DNA of 64,000 bases from Pseudomonas quebecensis. GTDB taxonomy: Bacteria > Pseudomonadota > Gammaproteobacteria > Pseudomonadales > Pseudomonadaceae. Shown here piece by piece: positions 19,510 to 28,573 of the stretch; the stretch's first letter is position 1; each line of letters starts with the position of its first letter. The notes under the pieces were generated by a model, which had not been told where the DNA came from, did not search any database, and saw only the letters and a list, made by a program, of their open reading frames with translations. The DNA lies in the NCBI RefSeq assembly GCF_026410085.1, contig NZ_CP112866.1, positions 5,021,001 through 5,085,000 of the forward strand. The letters are read 5' to 3'. Both the position numbers and the translations under genes were made by a program.

Positions 19510-20397
19510 ATGGACATCAAACAGCTGAAATTCCTCATCGCCCTCGACGAGACCCGTCACTTCGGCCAGGCCGCGGCACGTTGCCATATCACCCAGCCCA
19601 CCTTATCCATGCGCCTGCGCAGCCTGGAAGAGGAGCTGGACTTGCCGCTGGTCAATCGCGGCCAGCGTTTCGAAGGCTTTACGGCCCCCGGCGAACGGGT
19701 CCTGGCATGGGCACGCACCGTGCTGGCGGCGTACGACGGTTTGCAGGCCGAAGCGGCGGCGTGTCGTGGCAATCTGGTAGGGACGTTGCGCCTGGGGGTT
19801 GTGCCGCTGTCGAGCTTCGATCCTTTGGCACTGATGCAGCAACTGCACAAAGAACACCCGAGCCTGCGCTTTGAGCTGTCGGCACTCAGCTCCGAGCAGA
19901 TCCTTGAGCAACTGGCCAGCAATCGCCTGGACCTGGGTGTTTCTTATCTGGAGCGTCTGGACACCGAACGCTTCGACTCCCTGGCCTTGGGCGAGACCCG
20001 TATGGGCCTGCTGTACGACCAGCGTTTCTTCAGCTTCGGCGACACACCCTTGAGCTGGGAAGCGCTGATCGAACTGCCGCTGGGCATGCTCACCAGCGGC
20101 ATGCATTTTCGCCAATCCATCGACCACAACTTCCACAGCCGCGGCCTGCACCCGCAACCGCTGCTGCAGACCGATGCCGTCCATCAGTTATTACAAGCAG
20201 TACATGGCGGCTTGTGCTGCGCGGTGATGCCGTTGGAAGGCGGGTTGGACGCGCTGACCGAACACCTGCGCCTGCAACCGATCGAGGATGCCCATACCCT
20301 GGCCCGCCTGGGGCTGATCATGCGCCGCAGCGCGCCGCGTTCGGCGCTGGCCGAGGCGTGTTTCGCGCTGTATCAGAAATCGCTGGCCTCGCCTTGA
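19510..20397 (+). CDS. LysR-family transcriptional regulator
   Basis: A 295-residue regulator. The winged helix-turn-helix is at the N-terminus ([20 protein letters not shown], then [19 protein letters not shown]), and a periplasmic-binding-like effector domain begins near residue 90 ([12 protein letters not shown]). It lies directly upstream of fdhD and the formate-dehydrogenase-like gene on the same strand, with a 97-base gap holding a long dyad. It may control those genes, but the effector is unknown. Confidence 0.88.
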   Translation: MDIKQLKFLIALDETRHFGQAAARCHITQPTLSMRLRSLEEELDLPLVNRGQRFEGFTAPGERVLAWARTVLAAYDGLQAEAAACRGNLVGTLRLGVVPLSSFDPLALMQQLHKEHPSLRFELSALSSEQILEQLASNRLDLGVSYLERLDTERFDSLALGETRMGLLYDQRFFSFGDTPLSWEALIELPLGMLTSGMHFRQSIDHNFHSRGLHPQPLLQTDAVHQLLQAVHGGLCCAVMPLEGGLDALTEHLRLQPIEDAHTLARLGLIMRRSAPRSALAEACFALYQKSLASP

Positions 20398-20416
20398 TCG
20401 ACGTCATCTATCGCTA

Positions 20417-20472
20417 GATCAGTACTGGCAATTAGACGCGACGCTTTGTCGCGCCTAGTCTAACCACTGATC
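20417..20472 (+). promoter_or_regulatory. Long imperfect stem between the LysR gene and fdhD
   Basis: Nested inverted repeats: GATCAG with CTGATC, TGG with CCA, TTAGA with TCTAA, and CGCGAC with GTCGCG around a GCTTT loop. Together they make a 20-pair stem with small bulges, centred 50 bases upstream of fdhD. There is no T-tract on either side, so a simple terminator is unlikely. Confidence 0.5.
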
Positions 20473-20494
20473 AATCCGTCGGTGGTATCGCCCC

Positions 20495-21331
20495 ATGAAC
20501 GCCCAGCGCCCAACCTGCGCGGCGCCTGCAGCAGATGCGCCCGCGTCGGCCAGCCAGAGCTATCAATACTGCACGCTTGACCGCACAAACGTCGACAGCA
20601 CCGCGCTGGCCGAAGAAGTGGCGCTGGCGATCGCCTATAACGACATCAGCCAGGCCGTGATGCTGGTGACCCCGACCGATCTGGAAGACTTTATCGTCGG
20701 TTTCAGCCTGGGCAGCGGCATCATCGCTGACATCAGTGACATGTATGACCTGAAACTCAGTGGCTCGGGCTCCGCCCAGTACGCCCACGTGCAGATTTCC
20801 AATCGCGCGTTCTGGAACCTCAAGCAACAGCGCCGCCAGTTGGCGGGCACCAGCGGCTGCGGCCTGTGCGGCGTAGAAGCCGTGGAACAAGCCCTGCCGG
20901 ATCTGCCAGTGCTGCCCGGCGCGCCTCTGCCGCCCGTTGAGTGGCTCGATGGCCTGCGTCACCGCATCAGCGCTTTCCAGCCCCTGGGCCAGCACAGCGG
21001 TGCGGTGCACGCGGCGGTCTTTATGAATAACCAGGGCGAATTGTTGCTGGGCCGCGAAGACATCGGCCGGCACAACGCCCTGGACAAGTTGATCGGCGCG
21101 TTGATCCGCCAACAGATCCCAACCGACGGCGGCGTGGCGATTGTCACCAGCCGTTGCAGCCTCGAACTGATTCAGAAAGTCCTGCGCGCGGGCATCCAGA
21201 CCCTGGTCAGCCTGTCGGCGCCCACCGGCCTGGCCCTGCAATGGGCCCGCCGACACAACCTCAATCTCATCCACCTGCCGCAGAAAAGTGCGCCGCGGGT
21301 CTACAGCCCTGCGATGGAGAACCAGCCATGA
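20495..21331 (+). CDS. fdhD: Formate dehydrogenase accessory sulfurtransferase FdhD
   Basis: A 278-residue protein that passes sulfur from IscS to the molybdenum cofactor of formate dehydrogenase. The reactive cysteine pair is in TSGCGLCG near 123-130, and the family blocks HAAVFMNNQGELLLGREDIGRHNALDK and SRCSLELIQK are present. The start ATG at 20495 gives the usual length. It overlaps the next gene by four bases, so it is coupled to the dehydrogenase it presumably serves. Confidence 0.94.
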   Translation: MNAQRPTCAAPAADAPASASQSYQYCTLDRTNVDSTALAEEVALAIAYNDISQAVMLVTPTDLEDFIVGFSLGSGIIADISDMYDLKLSGSGSAQYAHVQISNRAFWNLKQQRRQLAGTSGCGLCGVEAVEQALPDLPVLPGAPLPPVEWLDGLRHRISAFQPLGQHSGAVHAAVFMNNQGELLLGREDIGRHNALDKLIGALIRQQIPTDGGVAIVTSRCSLELIQKVLRAGIQTLVSLSAPTGLALQWARRHNLNLIHLPQKSAPRVYSPAMENQP

Positions 21332-23676
21332 GCAATCATCATCAAGCCGACCAAACCCCGACCCCGCGCTACAAGCCGTACAAAGGCCCGGCCGGCGGCT
21401 GGGGCGCGCTGATCAGCGTCGCCCATGCCTGGCTGACCAGCGACAACGCGTTGAAAAACCTGCGCATGATGCTCAAGACCAACCAGAACGGCGGCTTCGA
21501 CTGCCCAGGCTGCGCCTGGGGCGACTCGCCGGAAAGCGGCATGGTCAAGTTCTGCGAAAACGGCGCCAAGGCGGTCAACTGGGAAGCCACCAAGCGCCGC
21601 GTGGATGGTGCATTCTTCGCCAAGCACAGCGTCACCGCCTTGCTGGAGCAGAGCGACTACTGGCTGGAATATCAGGGCCGCCTGACCGAGCCGATGCGCT
21701 ACGACCCCGCAACCGACCGTTACAAACCCATCAGTTGGGAAGCGGCCTTCGATCTGATCGGCAAGCATCTCAATGCCCTGCCCAGCCCGGACATGGCCGA
21801 GTTCTATACCTCCGGACGCGCCAGCAACGAAGCCGCGTACCTGTATCAACTCTTTGTACGCGCCTACGGCACCAACAACTTCCCGGACTGCTCGAACATG
21901 TGCCACGAAGCCAGCGGCGTGGCCCTGGCGCAGAGTGTGGGGGTCGGCAAAGGCACGGTGACCTTTGATGACTTCGAACATGCCGACGCGATCTTCGTCT
22001 GGGGTCAGAACCCTGGCACCAACCATCCGCGCATGCTCGAACCCTTGCGCGAGGCGGTAAAGCGCGGCGCCCAGGTGGTGTGCATCAACCCACTCAAGGA
22101 GCGCGGCCTGGAACGCTTCCAGCATCCGCAGCATCCACTGGAAATGCTCACCAACGGCGACAAGCCGACCAATACCGCGTATTTCCGCCCGGCACTGGGC
22201 GGCGACATGGCCATCTTGCGCGGCATGGCCAAGTTCCTGCTGTTGTGGGAACGCCAGGCCCAGGCCGAAGGCAAGGAAGCCGTGTTCGACCACGACTTCC
22301 TCAATGAACATACCGCCAACGTGCTGGATTACCTGGCCAGGATCGACGACACCTCATGGGACGAGATCGTCGAGCAATCCGGCCTGTCCCTGGTGGAAAT
22401 CGAGCAGGCGGCGCGCATGTACGCCAAAGGCAAGAACGTGATCATGTGCTGGGCGATGGGTATCACCCAGCACCGCCACTCGGTGCCGACCATTCAGGAA
22501 ATCGCCAACCTGATGCTGCTGCGCGGCAATATCGGCCGTCCGGGCGCAGGCCTGTGCCCGGTACGTGGTCACAGCAACGTGCAGGGCGACCGCACCATGG
22601 GCATCAACGAGCGCCCGCCGGTCGCGTTCCTTGATGCGCTGGAGCGCCGCTTCCAGTTCCAGGTGCCGCGCACCAACGGCCACAACGTGGTCGAAGCGAT
22701 CCACGCCATGCTGGAGGGCCGCTCCAAGGTGTTTATCGGCCTGGGCGGCAACTTCGCCCAAGCCACGCCGGACAGCACGCGCACCTTCCAAGCGCTGCGC
22801 AACTGCGACCTGACCGTGCAGATCAGCACCAAGCTCAACCGCAGCCATCTGATGCACGGCAAAGAGGCGCTGATCCTGCCGTGCCTGGGCCGTACCGACA
22901 TCGATATCCAGGCCGAAGGCCCGCAAGCGGTGACGGTGGAAGACTCGTTCAGCATGGTCCACGGCTCCAATGGTCAATTGCAGCCGCTGTCGAGCCTGAT
23001 GAAATCCGAGCCGGCGATTCTGGCCGGCATCGCCGCCGCGACCCTGGGCAGCCAGCCGGTCGATTGGAACTGGCTGGTAGCGGACTACCGACGCATCCGC
23101 GACCTGATCGCCGACACCATCCCAGGCTTCAAGGACTTCAACGAGAAGATCAAAAACCCGGGCGGTTTCTATCTGGGTAACTCCGCAGGTGCGCGCCGCT
23201 GGAACACCCCATCGGGCCGTGCCAGCTTCCGCCCGAACGTGCTGCCCAAGGACCTGATCCACGAACGCACCCACGCCACAGGGCGCGTGCCGGATTTGAT
23301 CATGCAGTCGATGCGTTCCCACGATCAGTACAACACCACCATTTATGGCTTGGACGACCGTTACCGTGGGGTCAAGGGGCAGCGTGACGTGTTGTTCGTC
23401 AACGAAGCCGACATTATCCGACTGGGCTTCAAGCCAGGACAGAAGGCCGACATTGTGTCGTTGTGGGAGGATGGACGCGAGCGCCGGGTGAAGGGCTTCA
23501 CTTTGCTGGCATTTGATATTCCAGCGGGGCAGGCAGCGGCTTATTACCCGGAAGTGAACCCGCTGGTGCCGCTCGAAAGCACAGGCGATGGCAGCCATAC
23601 GCCAACGTCGAAGTTTGTGGCGATCCGCCTGGAAGCGGCGAGCGAGAGCGGTTTGATCCTGTCGCGTTCGGCTTGA
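21328..23676 (+). CDS. FdhF/YdeP-family molybdopterin oxidoreductase
   Basis: A 782-residue molybdopterin-guanine-dinucleotide enzyme of the formate-dehydrogenase-alpha-like (YdeP) type. The N-terminus has CPGC and a further cysteine (FCENG), fewer than the four-cysteine cluster of classical FDH. C192 in SNMCHEASG is at the position of the Mo-ligand selenocysteine of FdhF. The molybdopterin domain blocks GQNPGTNHPRM and GNIGRPGAGLCPVRGHSNVQG are clear, and the C-terminal dinucleotide-binding domain begins near 620. The ATG at 21328 overlaps the fdhD stop. Formate is the likely but unproven substrate; no electron-transfer subunit gene is adjacent. Confidence 0.9.
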   Translation: MSNHHQADQTPTPRYKPYKGPAGGWGALISVAHAWLTSDNALKNLRMMLKTNQNGGFDCPGCAWGDSPESGMVKFCENGAKAVNWEATKRRVDGAFFAKHSVTALLEQSDYWLEYQGRLTEPMRYDPATDRYKPISWEAAFDLIGKHLNALPSPDMAEFYTSGRASNEAAYLYQLFVRAYGTNNFPDCSNMCHEASGVALAQSVGVGKGTVTFDDFEHADAIFVWGQNPGTNHPRMLEPLREAVKRGAQVVCINPLKERGLERFQHPQHPLEMLTNGDKPTNTAYFRPALGGDMAILRGMAKFLLLWERQAQAEGKEAVFDHDFLNEHTANVLDYLARIDDTSWDEIVEQSGLSLVEIEQAARMYAKGKNVIMCWAMGITQHRHSVPTIQEIANLMLLRGNIGRPGAGLCPVRGHSNVQGDRTMGINERPPVAFLDALERRFQFQVPRTNGHNVVEAIHAMLEGRSKVFIGLGGNFAQATPDSTRTFQALRNCDLTVQISTKLNRSHLMHGKEALILPCLGRTDIDIQAEGPQAVTVEDSFSMVHGSNGQLQPLSSLMKSEPAILAGIAAATLGSQPVDWNWLVADYRRIRDLIADTIPGFKDFNEKIKNPGGFYLGNSAGARRWNTPSGRASFRPNVLPKDLIHERTHATGRVPDLIMQSMRSHDQYNTTIYGLDDRYRGVKGQRDVLFVNEADIIRLGFKPGQKADIVSLWEDGRERRVKGFTLLAFDIPAGQAAAYYPEVNPLVPLESTGDGSHTPTSKFVAIRLEAASESGLILSRSA

Positions 23677-23693
23677 CCGATCATTTCGGACAC

Positions 23694-23724
23694 AAAAAAA
23701 GGCCGCTTTTATATAAAAGCGGCC
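23694..23724 (-). terminator. Minus-strand rho-independent terminator
   Basis: A perfect 12-pair dyad, GGCCGCTTTTAT then ATAAAAGCGGCC. Seven T residues follow only when it is read on the minus strand. Both flanking genes are on the plus strand. The rest of the 207-base gap is AT-rich and holds the promoter region of the next gene. Confidence 0.7.
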
Positions 23725-23883
23725 GTTCCGAAGTAGCTAATGACTCGTAAAAATCACTTAAGTTCCATAGTTAAAACAGTAACTTAGAGAATTGTGTACA
23801 ACTCGTGTTACTGGTCGGATTTCTATTGTCACAATGTCAATACAGCCTCAGGATCGCGCCGTCATCCCCTTGAGGTTTCCCGA

Positions 23884-24363
23884 ATGAAGTTCTCCTCGAT
23901 TCTCTTGTTGTCCCTTGGCCTGGTCAGTGGCGCAGCCATGGCCGGTGGCACCACCGAAGCCGGTGTGGGCGGCGCATTGGGCGGGGTTCTAGGTTCTGTC
24001 GTCGGCCAGCAGCTGGGCGGCAACACCGGTTCGACGATCGGCGCAGCCCTCGGCGGCGCGGGCGGCAGCGCGGTCGGCGCCGACAAACGCAGCCGTGGCG
24101 AAGCAGCCATTGGCGGCGCACTGGGCGCAGCCGGCGGTAACGTTGTGGGCCGCAGCGTCGGCGGCAGCACAGGTGCACTGGTCGGCTCCGCAGCCGGCGG
24201 TGGCGCGGGTGGTGCATTGGGCAACTACATGGGCAACAAGAGCGACGACGATGACCGTGGTTATCGTGGTCGCGACGACCGTCGCTATTATCGTGACGAT
24301 CACCCAGGCCGCGGTCACGCCTACGGGCATCGCAAGAACAAACATCACTACCGTCACCGCTAA
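23884..24363 (+). CDS. Secreted glycine-zipper protein with Asp/Arg/His-rich tail
   Basis: A 159-residue precursor. The signal peptide (MKFSSILLLSLGLVSGAAMA) ends near residue 20. The body (21-118) is a run of glycine-zipper repeats (GGALGGVLGSVVGQQLGG and three similar units) that can pack as membrane-inserting helices. The last 40 residues are charged: DDDDRGYRGRDDRRYYRDD, then a histidine/arginine-rich end. The ATG at 23884 is chosen because the longer frame lacks a signal peptide. Probably envelope-associated; function unknown. Confidence 0.8.
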   Translation: MKFSSILLLSLGLVSGAAMAGGTTEAGVGGALGGVLGSVVGQQLGGNTGSTIGAALGGAGGSAVGADKRSRGEAAIGGALGAAGGNVVGRSVGGSTGALVGSAAGGGAGGALGNYMGNKSDDDDRGYRGRDDRRYYRDDHPGRGHAYGHRKNKHHYRHR

Positions 24364-24388
24364 GCTCTAAAGAACACCTCAACACCCC

Positions 24389-24415
24389 TGTGGGAGGGGC
24401 TTGCCACCTCCCACA
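24389..24415. repeat. REP-type palindrome
   Basis: TGTGGGAGG ... CCTCCCACA between convergent genes, the same family as at 18893. Confidence 0.65.
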
Positions 24416-24428
24416 TCGGCTTGTTCGG

Positions 24429-24860
24429 TCAGGCCACCAACCTCTGCAATGCCTCGCGTAGCACTCCCGGAATCGTCACCGGCTGGTTTGTCCCCCGATC
24501 CACGAACACATGCACAAAACGCCCCGCCGCACAGGCTTCCTGCTCGCCTGCCTTGAATACCGCCAACTCGTATTGCACTGAGCTGTTGCCCAACTTGCCC
24601 ACGCGCAGGCCGATATCAATGCGCTCCGGGAAAGCAATCGACGCAAAGTAATCGCACGCCGAACTGACCACAAACCCGACCACTTCCCCGTCATGGATAT
24701 TCAGCCCGCCCTGTTCAATCAGGTAGGTATTCACCGCCGTGTCAAAAAAGCTGTAGTAGGTGACGTTGTTCACATGGCCGTACACATCGTTGTCGTGCCA
24801 GCGCGTGATGATCGGCTGGAAGTGAGGGTAATCGGCACGTTGCGGCACTGAGTCAGGCAT
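24429..24860 (-). CDS. 4HBT-family acyl-CoA thioesterase
   Basis: A 143-residue hotdog protein with the 4-hydroxybenzoyl-CoA thioesterase signature RWHDNDVYGHVNNVTYYSFFD near 20-40, where the aspartate is the expected catalytic residue. A beta-sheet follows (GLRVGKLGNSSVQYELAVF). Substrate unknown. The same strand as the recQ-type gene 23 bases upstream, so the two may be cotranscribed. Confidence 0.85.
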   Translation of the reverse strand: MPDSVPQRADYPHFQPIITRWHDNDVYGHVNNVTYYSFFDTAVNTYLIEQGGLNIHDGEVVGFVVSSACDYFASIAFPERIDIGLRVGKLGNSSVQYELAVFKAGEQEACAAGRFVHVFVDRGTNQPVTIPGVLREALQRLVA

Positions 24861-24883
24861 GGAGACCTCTCATGAAAGGGAAG

Positions 24884-26821
24884 TTACAGGTCATGCAAAT
24901 GAGCCTCGGCCCATTCGCGTACGTCGGCGTAGGGGTAGTCTTCCAGCGCAGCGAAACCCGGAATGCCCCGCGCCTTTAACTTGGTAAACAACGGTACGCT
25001 GATACCTCCCAGGAAACGCGTCAGCCGTTCAGCGCCGGGCAGTTGGCCGGTATGTTCATGATGCCTGTGGATAAAATCACCGCACAGCCCCATGAAGTTT
25101 TTATCCACAAGCGGCGGCAGACCCGGCGGTGCCGGCAGATGCGCGACATGCCCGTGGCACACCGAGCAATGCCCGCAGCGTTGCGGCGCGTTTTCATCAC
25201 CAAAATAATGGGCCAGCCGCTGGCCCAGACAGTGCTCGGTGGCGAACAGATCGAGCATGGCGTGAATCCGCGCCACCTCCGTCACCTCGTGCTGCTTGAA
25301 GCCTGTGTATAACTCGGCGCTCAACCGCTGTGGGTCAAAATCGGTATTCAGCAGGCTGTAGACCTCCGTCATCTGCTTGCTTTCCAGCTCGATCAGCCCC
25401 TGTTCCTGGAAGTAATCCAGCGCCTTCACCACCCGGCTGCGCTCGGCGTTGTGCTGCTGGTAAAGCGCATCGAAATCCACCGTGGCCCAGGTTTTCGCGC
25501 GCTTGCACACTTGGATGATCGCCGCGACAAACTGTTGCCGCTCACCGGCAAAGCGCGCCAATAAAGCCTCGGGGTCGACCAGATACTTGAAGCGGTATTC
25601 CGCGTAAAACGCGTAGCGCGGCGCGATCACGCCCTTGAGCTCCAGTTGCACCAGCAGCGTCTTGAGCGGTAGCTCGCGGATATTGCTGTGATCCGACAGC
25701 GACCTCAGCAGGAACTCCCACTGCCCCTCGCTACGCGCCGCCTGCAAGTCTTCGAGCACGCGGCGAATACCCTCCTGCTCAGGCGTGTCGCCGTAGACGA
25801 AGTTCTCCAGCACATTGAGGCTGTCGCGGTTGGCCAGCACCAGGCAGTCCGAAGCCTGGCCATCACGCCCGGCGCGGCCGATTTCCTGGCTGTAGTTCTC
25901 GATGGACTTGGGCAGGTCGAAGTGCACCACATTACGGATATCGCTTTTATCGATGCCCATCCCGAACGCGATGGTGGCCACAATGCAATTGGAGCGCCCG
26001 TCCATGAAGCGCTGCTGGATACCTTCGCGTTTATCGTGGGGCAAGCCGGCATGATAGGCCTCGGCCTGGATGCCGTTACGGTTCAGATGCTCGGCAATCT
26101 GCTCGGCGGTTTTCTGCAGGGTGACGTAGACGATGCTCGGCTGGTTGGCCCGCTCGCTCATCCACTGCACGAGACGGCGGCGCTTGTCTGCACCGTTGAC
26201 CGGTTCGACCAGCAAATCAAGGTTCGGTCGATAGAAGCCCGTGGTGACTACGTCGTCCGGCGCAATGGCGAACTTGGCCTGCATATCGGCGATCACCTTG
26301 GGCGTCGCTGTCGCCGTCAACAGCAACGCTTGTGGGATCTTGAACTGGCGTTGGTAATCCGGCAGCTTCAGATAGTCCGGACGGAAGTTGTGGCCCCATT
26401 CGGAAATACAGTGCGCCTCATCCACCACCAGCAACGAGATCTGCACACTTTGCAGGAAGTTGCGAAAGCGTTCGTTCTTCAAGCGCTCCACGGAAATCAT
26501 CAGGATTTTCAGCTCGCCGGAACGCGCCCGGGCCATCACATCATTGGCATCCTCTCGGCTTTGCGCCGAATCGATACTGCCTGCTGAAATACCGTGGCGT
26601 TGCAGGAAGCCCAACTGGTCCTGCATCAGCGCCAACAGCGGCGACACCACCAGCGTCAGGTGCGGCAGCAGTACCGCCGATAATTGATAACACAGGGACT
26701 TGCCCGACCCCGTAGGGAAAATGGCCGCAGCCGAACGGCCGGCCAGTACGGCGTTGACCGTTTCTTCCTGACCCAAACGAAACTGTGGATAACCAAAGAC
26801 CTGCTGGAGGGTGTCGTGCAT
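24884..26821 (-). CDS. recQ: RecQ-family ATP-dependent DNA helicase
   Basis: A 645-residue superfamily 2 helicase. Walker A FPTGSGKS is at 35-42, the DEAH box is in VVDEAHCISEWGH near 132-144, and the second RecA domain carries the QEIGRAGRDG motif VI. The RecQ zinc-binding region ends in CGHCSVCHG near 547. The C-terminal 90 residues do not look like a normal HRDC domain, so this is RecQ-like rather than a canonical RecQ. It unwinds DNA in repair and recombination. Confidence 0.88.
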   Translation of the reverse strand: MHDTLQQVFGYPQFRLGQEETVNAVLAGRSAAAIFPTGSGKSLCYQLSAVLLPHLTLVVSPLLALMQDQLGFLQRHGISAGSIDSAQSREDANDVMARARSGELKILMISVERLKNERFRNFLQSVQISLLVVDEAHCISEWGHNFRPDYLKLPDYQRQFKIPQALLLTATATPKVIADMQAKFAIAPDDVVTTGFYRPNLDLLVEPVNGADKRRRLVQWMSERANQPSIVYVTLQKTAEQIAEHLNRNGIQAEAYHAGLPHDKREGIQQRFMDGRSNCIVATIAFGMGIDKSDIRNVVHFDLPKSIENYSQEIGRAGRDGQASDCLVLANRDSLNVLENFVYGDTPEQEGIRRVLEDLQAARSEGQWEFLLRSLSDHSNIRELPLKTLLVQLELKGVIAPRYAFYAEYRFKYLVDPEALLARFAGERQQFVAAIIQVCKRAKTWATVDFDALYQQHNAERSRVVKALDYFQEQGLIELESKQMTEVYSLLNTDFDPQRLSAELYTGFKQHEVTEVARIHAMLDLFATEHCLGQRLAHYFGDENAPQRCGHCSVCHGHVAHLPAPPGLPPLVDKNFMGLCGDFIHRHHEHTGQLPGAERLTRFLGGISVPLFTKLKARGIPGFAALEDYPYADVREWAEAHLHDL

Positions 26822-26995
26822 AGGCTGTCACTCCATTGACCGCTGAAGGTGGCTTAAAAACGTAGCCCAGTCAGTTCAGCGAATCGAGAAAGGTCGCATG
26901 GAAAAAAGAGACAGGATGATACACAGGGTGCAGCAATGGCCTTGGGCCAAGTTCGACGAATTCGACTGTGGCTGTAGGAACACTACAACCCAAAG

Positions 26996-27025
26996 GTGGG
27001 AGGGGCTATCGGGAGCCCCTCCCAC
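26996..27025. repeat. REP-type palindrome in the 230-base gap
   Basis: GTGGGAGGGGCT, a six-base loop, AGCCCCTCCCAC: a perfect 12-pair stem. It follows the DUF2135/TPR gene and could end its transcript despite lacking a strong T-run. Confidence 0.7.
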
Positions 27026-27051
27026 ATTTTCAAAACTGCACTACAGCTGAA

Positions 27052-28227
27052 TCAGCGATTCCGCACCCGCTCGATCGCCGTGTCATACACCGGGTTGGCC
27101 TTCTGTTCCTTGGCTAGCTGGTAATGACGCAACGCATCCGCAAACTGCCCCGCCGCTTCGTAGATCCGCGCAATGTTGTAGTAGGCACCGGCACGCACGG
27201 TCGCTGCATTCGCGCCAGTGGCCAAGGCGACGGCCTTACGATTGGCCCAGATCGACTCGGCGGTGTTACCGGCCTTCTGATAAGCCAGGCCAAGGTTGCC
27301 GTAGGCTTTGCCGAAGCCGTTGTCCAGATCGATCGCCTGATGGAACAACTCGATGGCCTGATCCAGATTGCCGGCCTGGTAGGCCGCTTCACCTTGCACG
27401 TTCAGACGTTTCGCGTCCGCTTGTGCGGAGGAGCTGACGACCACGGCGGTCACGGCAACGCTGTCATCCAGCAACGGTTTGACTTCGTTGAGCACATCCT
27501 TGGCGTCCACCTTTACACCGCTGAAGGTATTGATGTCCTGGAAGTCGCCGCTGCCGGTCATGCGGAATACCGTCCATAGGTTGCCACTACGGTTTTTCGG
27601 CACGTAGTAAGTGCGCACCAGCGACTGGCCCATGTACACAAACACTTTGGCTTCGCTGTTCGACAACTGGCGTGAACTCGGATTGGCGATATTGGTGAAG
27701 TCATGCACCGCATATACATAACTTTCGCCATAGTGTTTTTTCTGCAGGGTGATGGTTTCCGGGCCATAGCTGTCGACGTCGTCCACGTCCAACTCGGCGT
27801 CAGTCCCCTGCTTGTTTTCGAAATAAATGTTATTGCCCGGGAAAATCATGTGGGAGTCGAGATCTTCCGGGGTCTTGCCCCACGTCAGCACGACGCGCAG
27901 CCCGTCAAGGTTTTCCATGACCGGGCTGATGGCATAGGTCATGCCTGCGCAAGGGCACTTGACCACCAGGTTGGAATAGCCCGGCTTCTTGATGATCAAC
28001 AGGTTGCTCGCATCATCGGCGGCTTCGCTGGTCAGGGTCACTTGGCCCTGGGCGTTGGTGCGGCCCACCACGTTCTGCGCACCATTGCGCTGCAGCAATA
28101 CTTCGGCATCGGCGATTTTCTGATCCTTGACCACCGCGCTGAGCACTTCAATCGGCAACTGCTCGGCCTGAACGGAAAAAGCCACCGCACACAATGACAT
28201 CGCCGAAGCGACACGAAGCAAACTCAT
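27052..28227 (-). CDS. Secreted DUF2135 (YfaP-like) protein with TPR repeats
   Basis: A 391-residue precursor with a signal peptide ending near AFSVQAE (21-22). Residues about 25-105 look like a carboxypeptidase-regulatory-like beta domain (ADAEVLLQRNGAQNVVGRTNAQGQ). Residues about 108-235 match the YfaP/DUF2135 pattern (LTWGKTPEDLDSHM ... YVYAVHDF). Residues about 270-390 form tetratricopeptide repeats (AAYQAGNLDQAIELFHQAID, GKAYGNLGLAYQKAG). Periplasmic. Function unknown; the TPRs suggest protein binding. Confidence 0.82.
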   Translation of the reverse strand: MSLLRVASAMSLCAVAFSVQAEQLPIEVLSAVVKDQKIADAEVLLQRNGAQNVVGRTNAQGQVTLTSEAADDASNLLIIKKPGYSNLVVKCPCAGMTYAISPVMENLDGLRVVLTWGKTPEDLDSHMIFPGNNIYFENKQGTDAELDVDDVDSYGPETITLQKKHYGESYVYAVHDFTNIANPSSRQLSNSEAKVFVYMGQSLVRTYYVPKNRSGNLWTVFRMTGSGDFQDINTFSGVKVDAKDVLNEVKPLLDDSVAVTAVVVSSSAQADAKRLNVQGEAAYQAGNLDQAIELFHQAIDLDNGFGKAYGNLGLAYQKAGNTAESIWANRKAVALATGANAATVRAGAYYNIARIYEAAGQFADALRHYQLAKEQKANPVYDTAIERVRNR

Positions 28228-28402
28228 GCTTAACTCCCTTTAAATGATGGGCGGAATCGCCCTACAAGATTTTGCGGTGAAACATACGCTGAATTCAGCC
28301 CCATGGCGGAGTATTTATACAAAATGTGACGCGGTTTTTATCCCGCCTTTCCGCTGACGCATTGAGCTACAATCAAGCCTTGCCACCCAGGAGGACGCTG
28401 TA

Positions 28403-28573
28403 ATGAGCGAACTGACGTTTGAGCAAAAACAGGATCACTACCACAAGATCCGTCGCTCCAATTACCTGGCCAGCCTGCGCCTGGAAGGGTTCGAGACCCA
28501 ACCGGCCGATGTCGACAAACCCCTGCCGACCCGCGAAGCCGTGCTTGCCAAGTACCGCAACACTCCACGCTGA
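28403..28573 (+). CDS. yhfG: YhfG-type antitoxin of Fic
   Basis: A 56-residue protein starting MSELTFEQKQDHYHK at the ATG 28403, with GGAGGA 8-13 bases upstream. It contains SLRLEG at 24-29, which fits the (S/T)xxxE(G/N) inhibitory motif of class I Fic antitoxins, whose glutamate blocks ATP binding in the partner Fic protein. The stop overlaps the fic start by one base (TGATG), so translation is coupled. The length and position match E. coli yhfG-fic. Confidence 0.88.
   Translation: MSELTFEQKQDHYHKIRRSNYLASLRLEGFETQPADVDKPLPTREAVLAKYRNTPR

Noticed and set aside
22354..23598. A 414-residue minus-strand open frame
   Set aside because: Opposite the molybdopterin oxidoreductase; no family pattern.
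23884..24370. Overlapping alternate-frame proteins across the glycine-zipper gene
   Set aside because: The repetitive GGC-rich sequence opens several frames. Only the one from 23884 has a signal peptide and regular zipper repeats.
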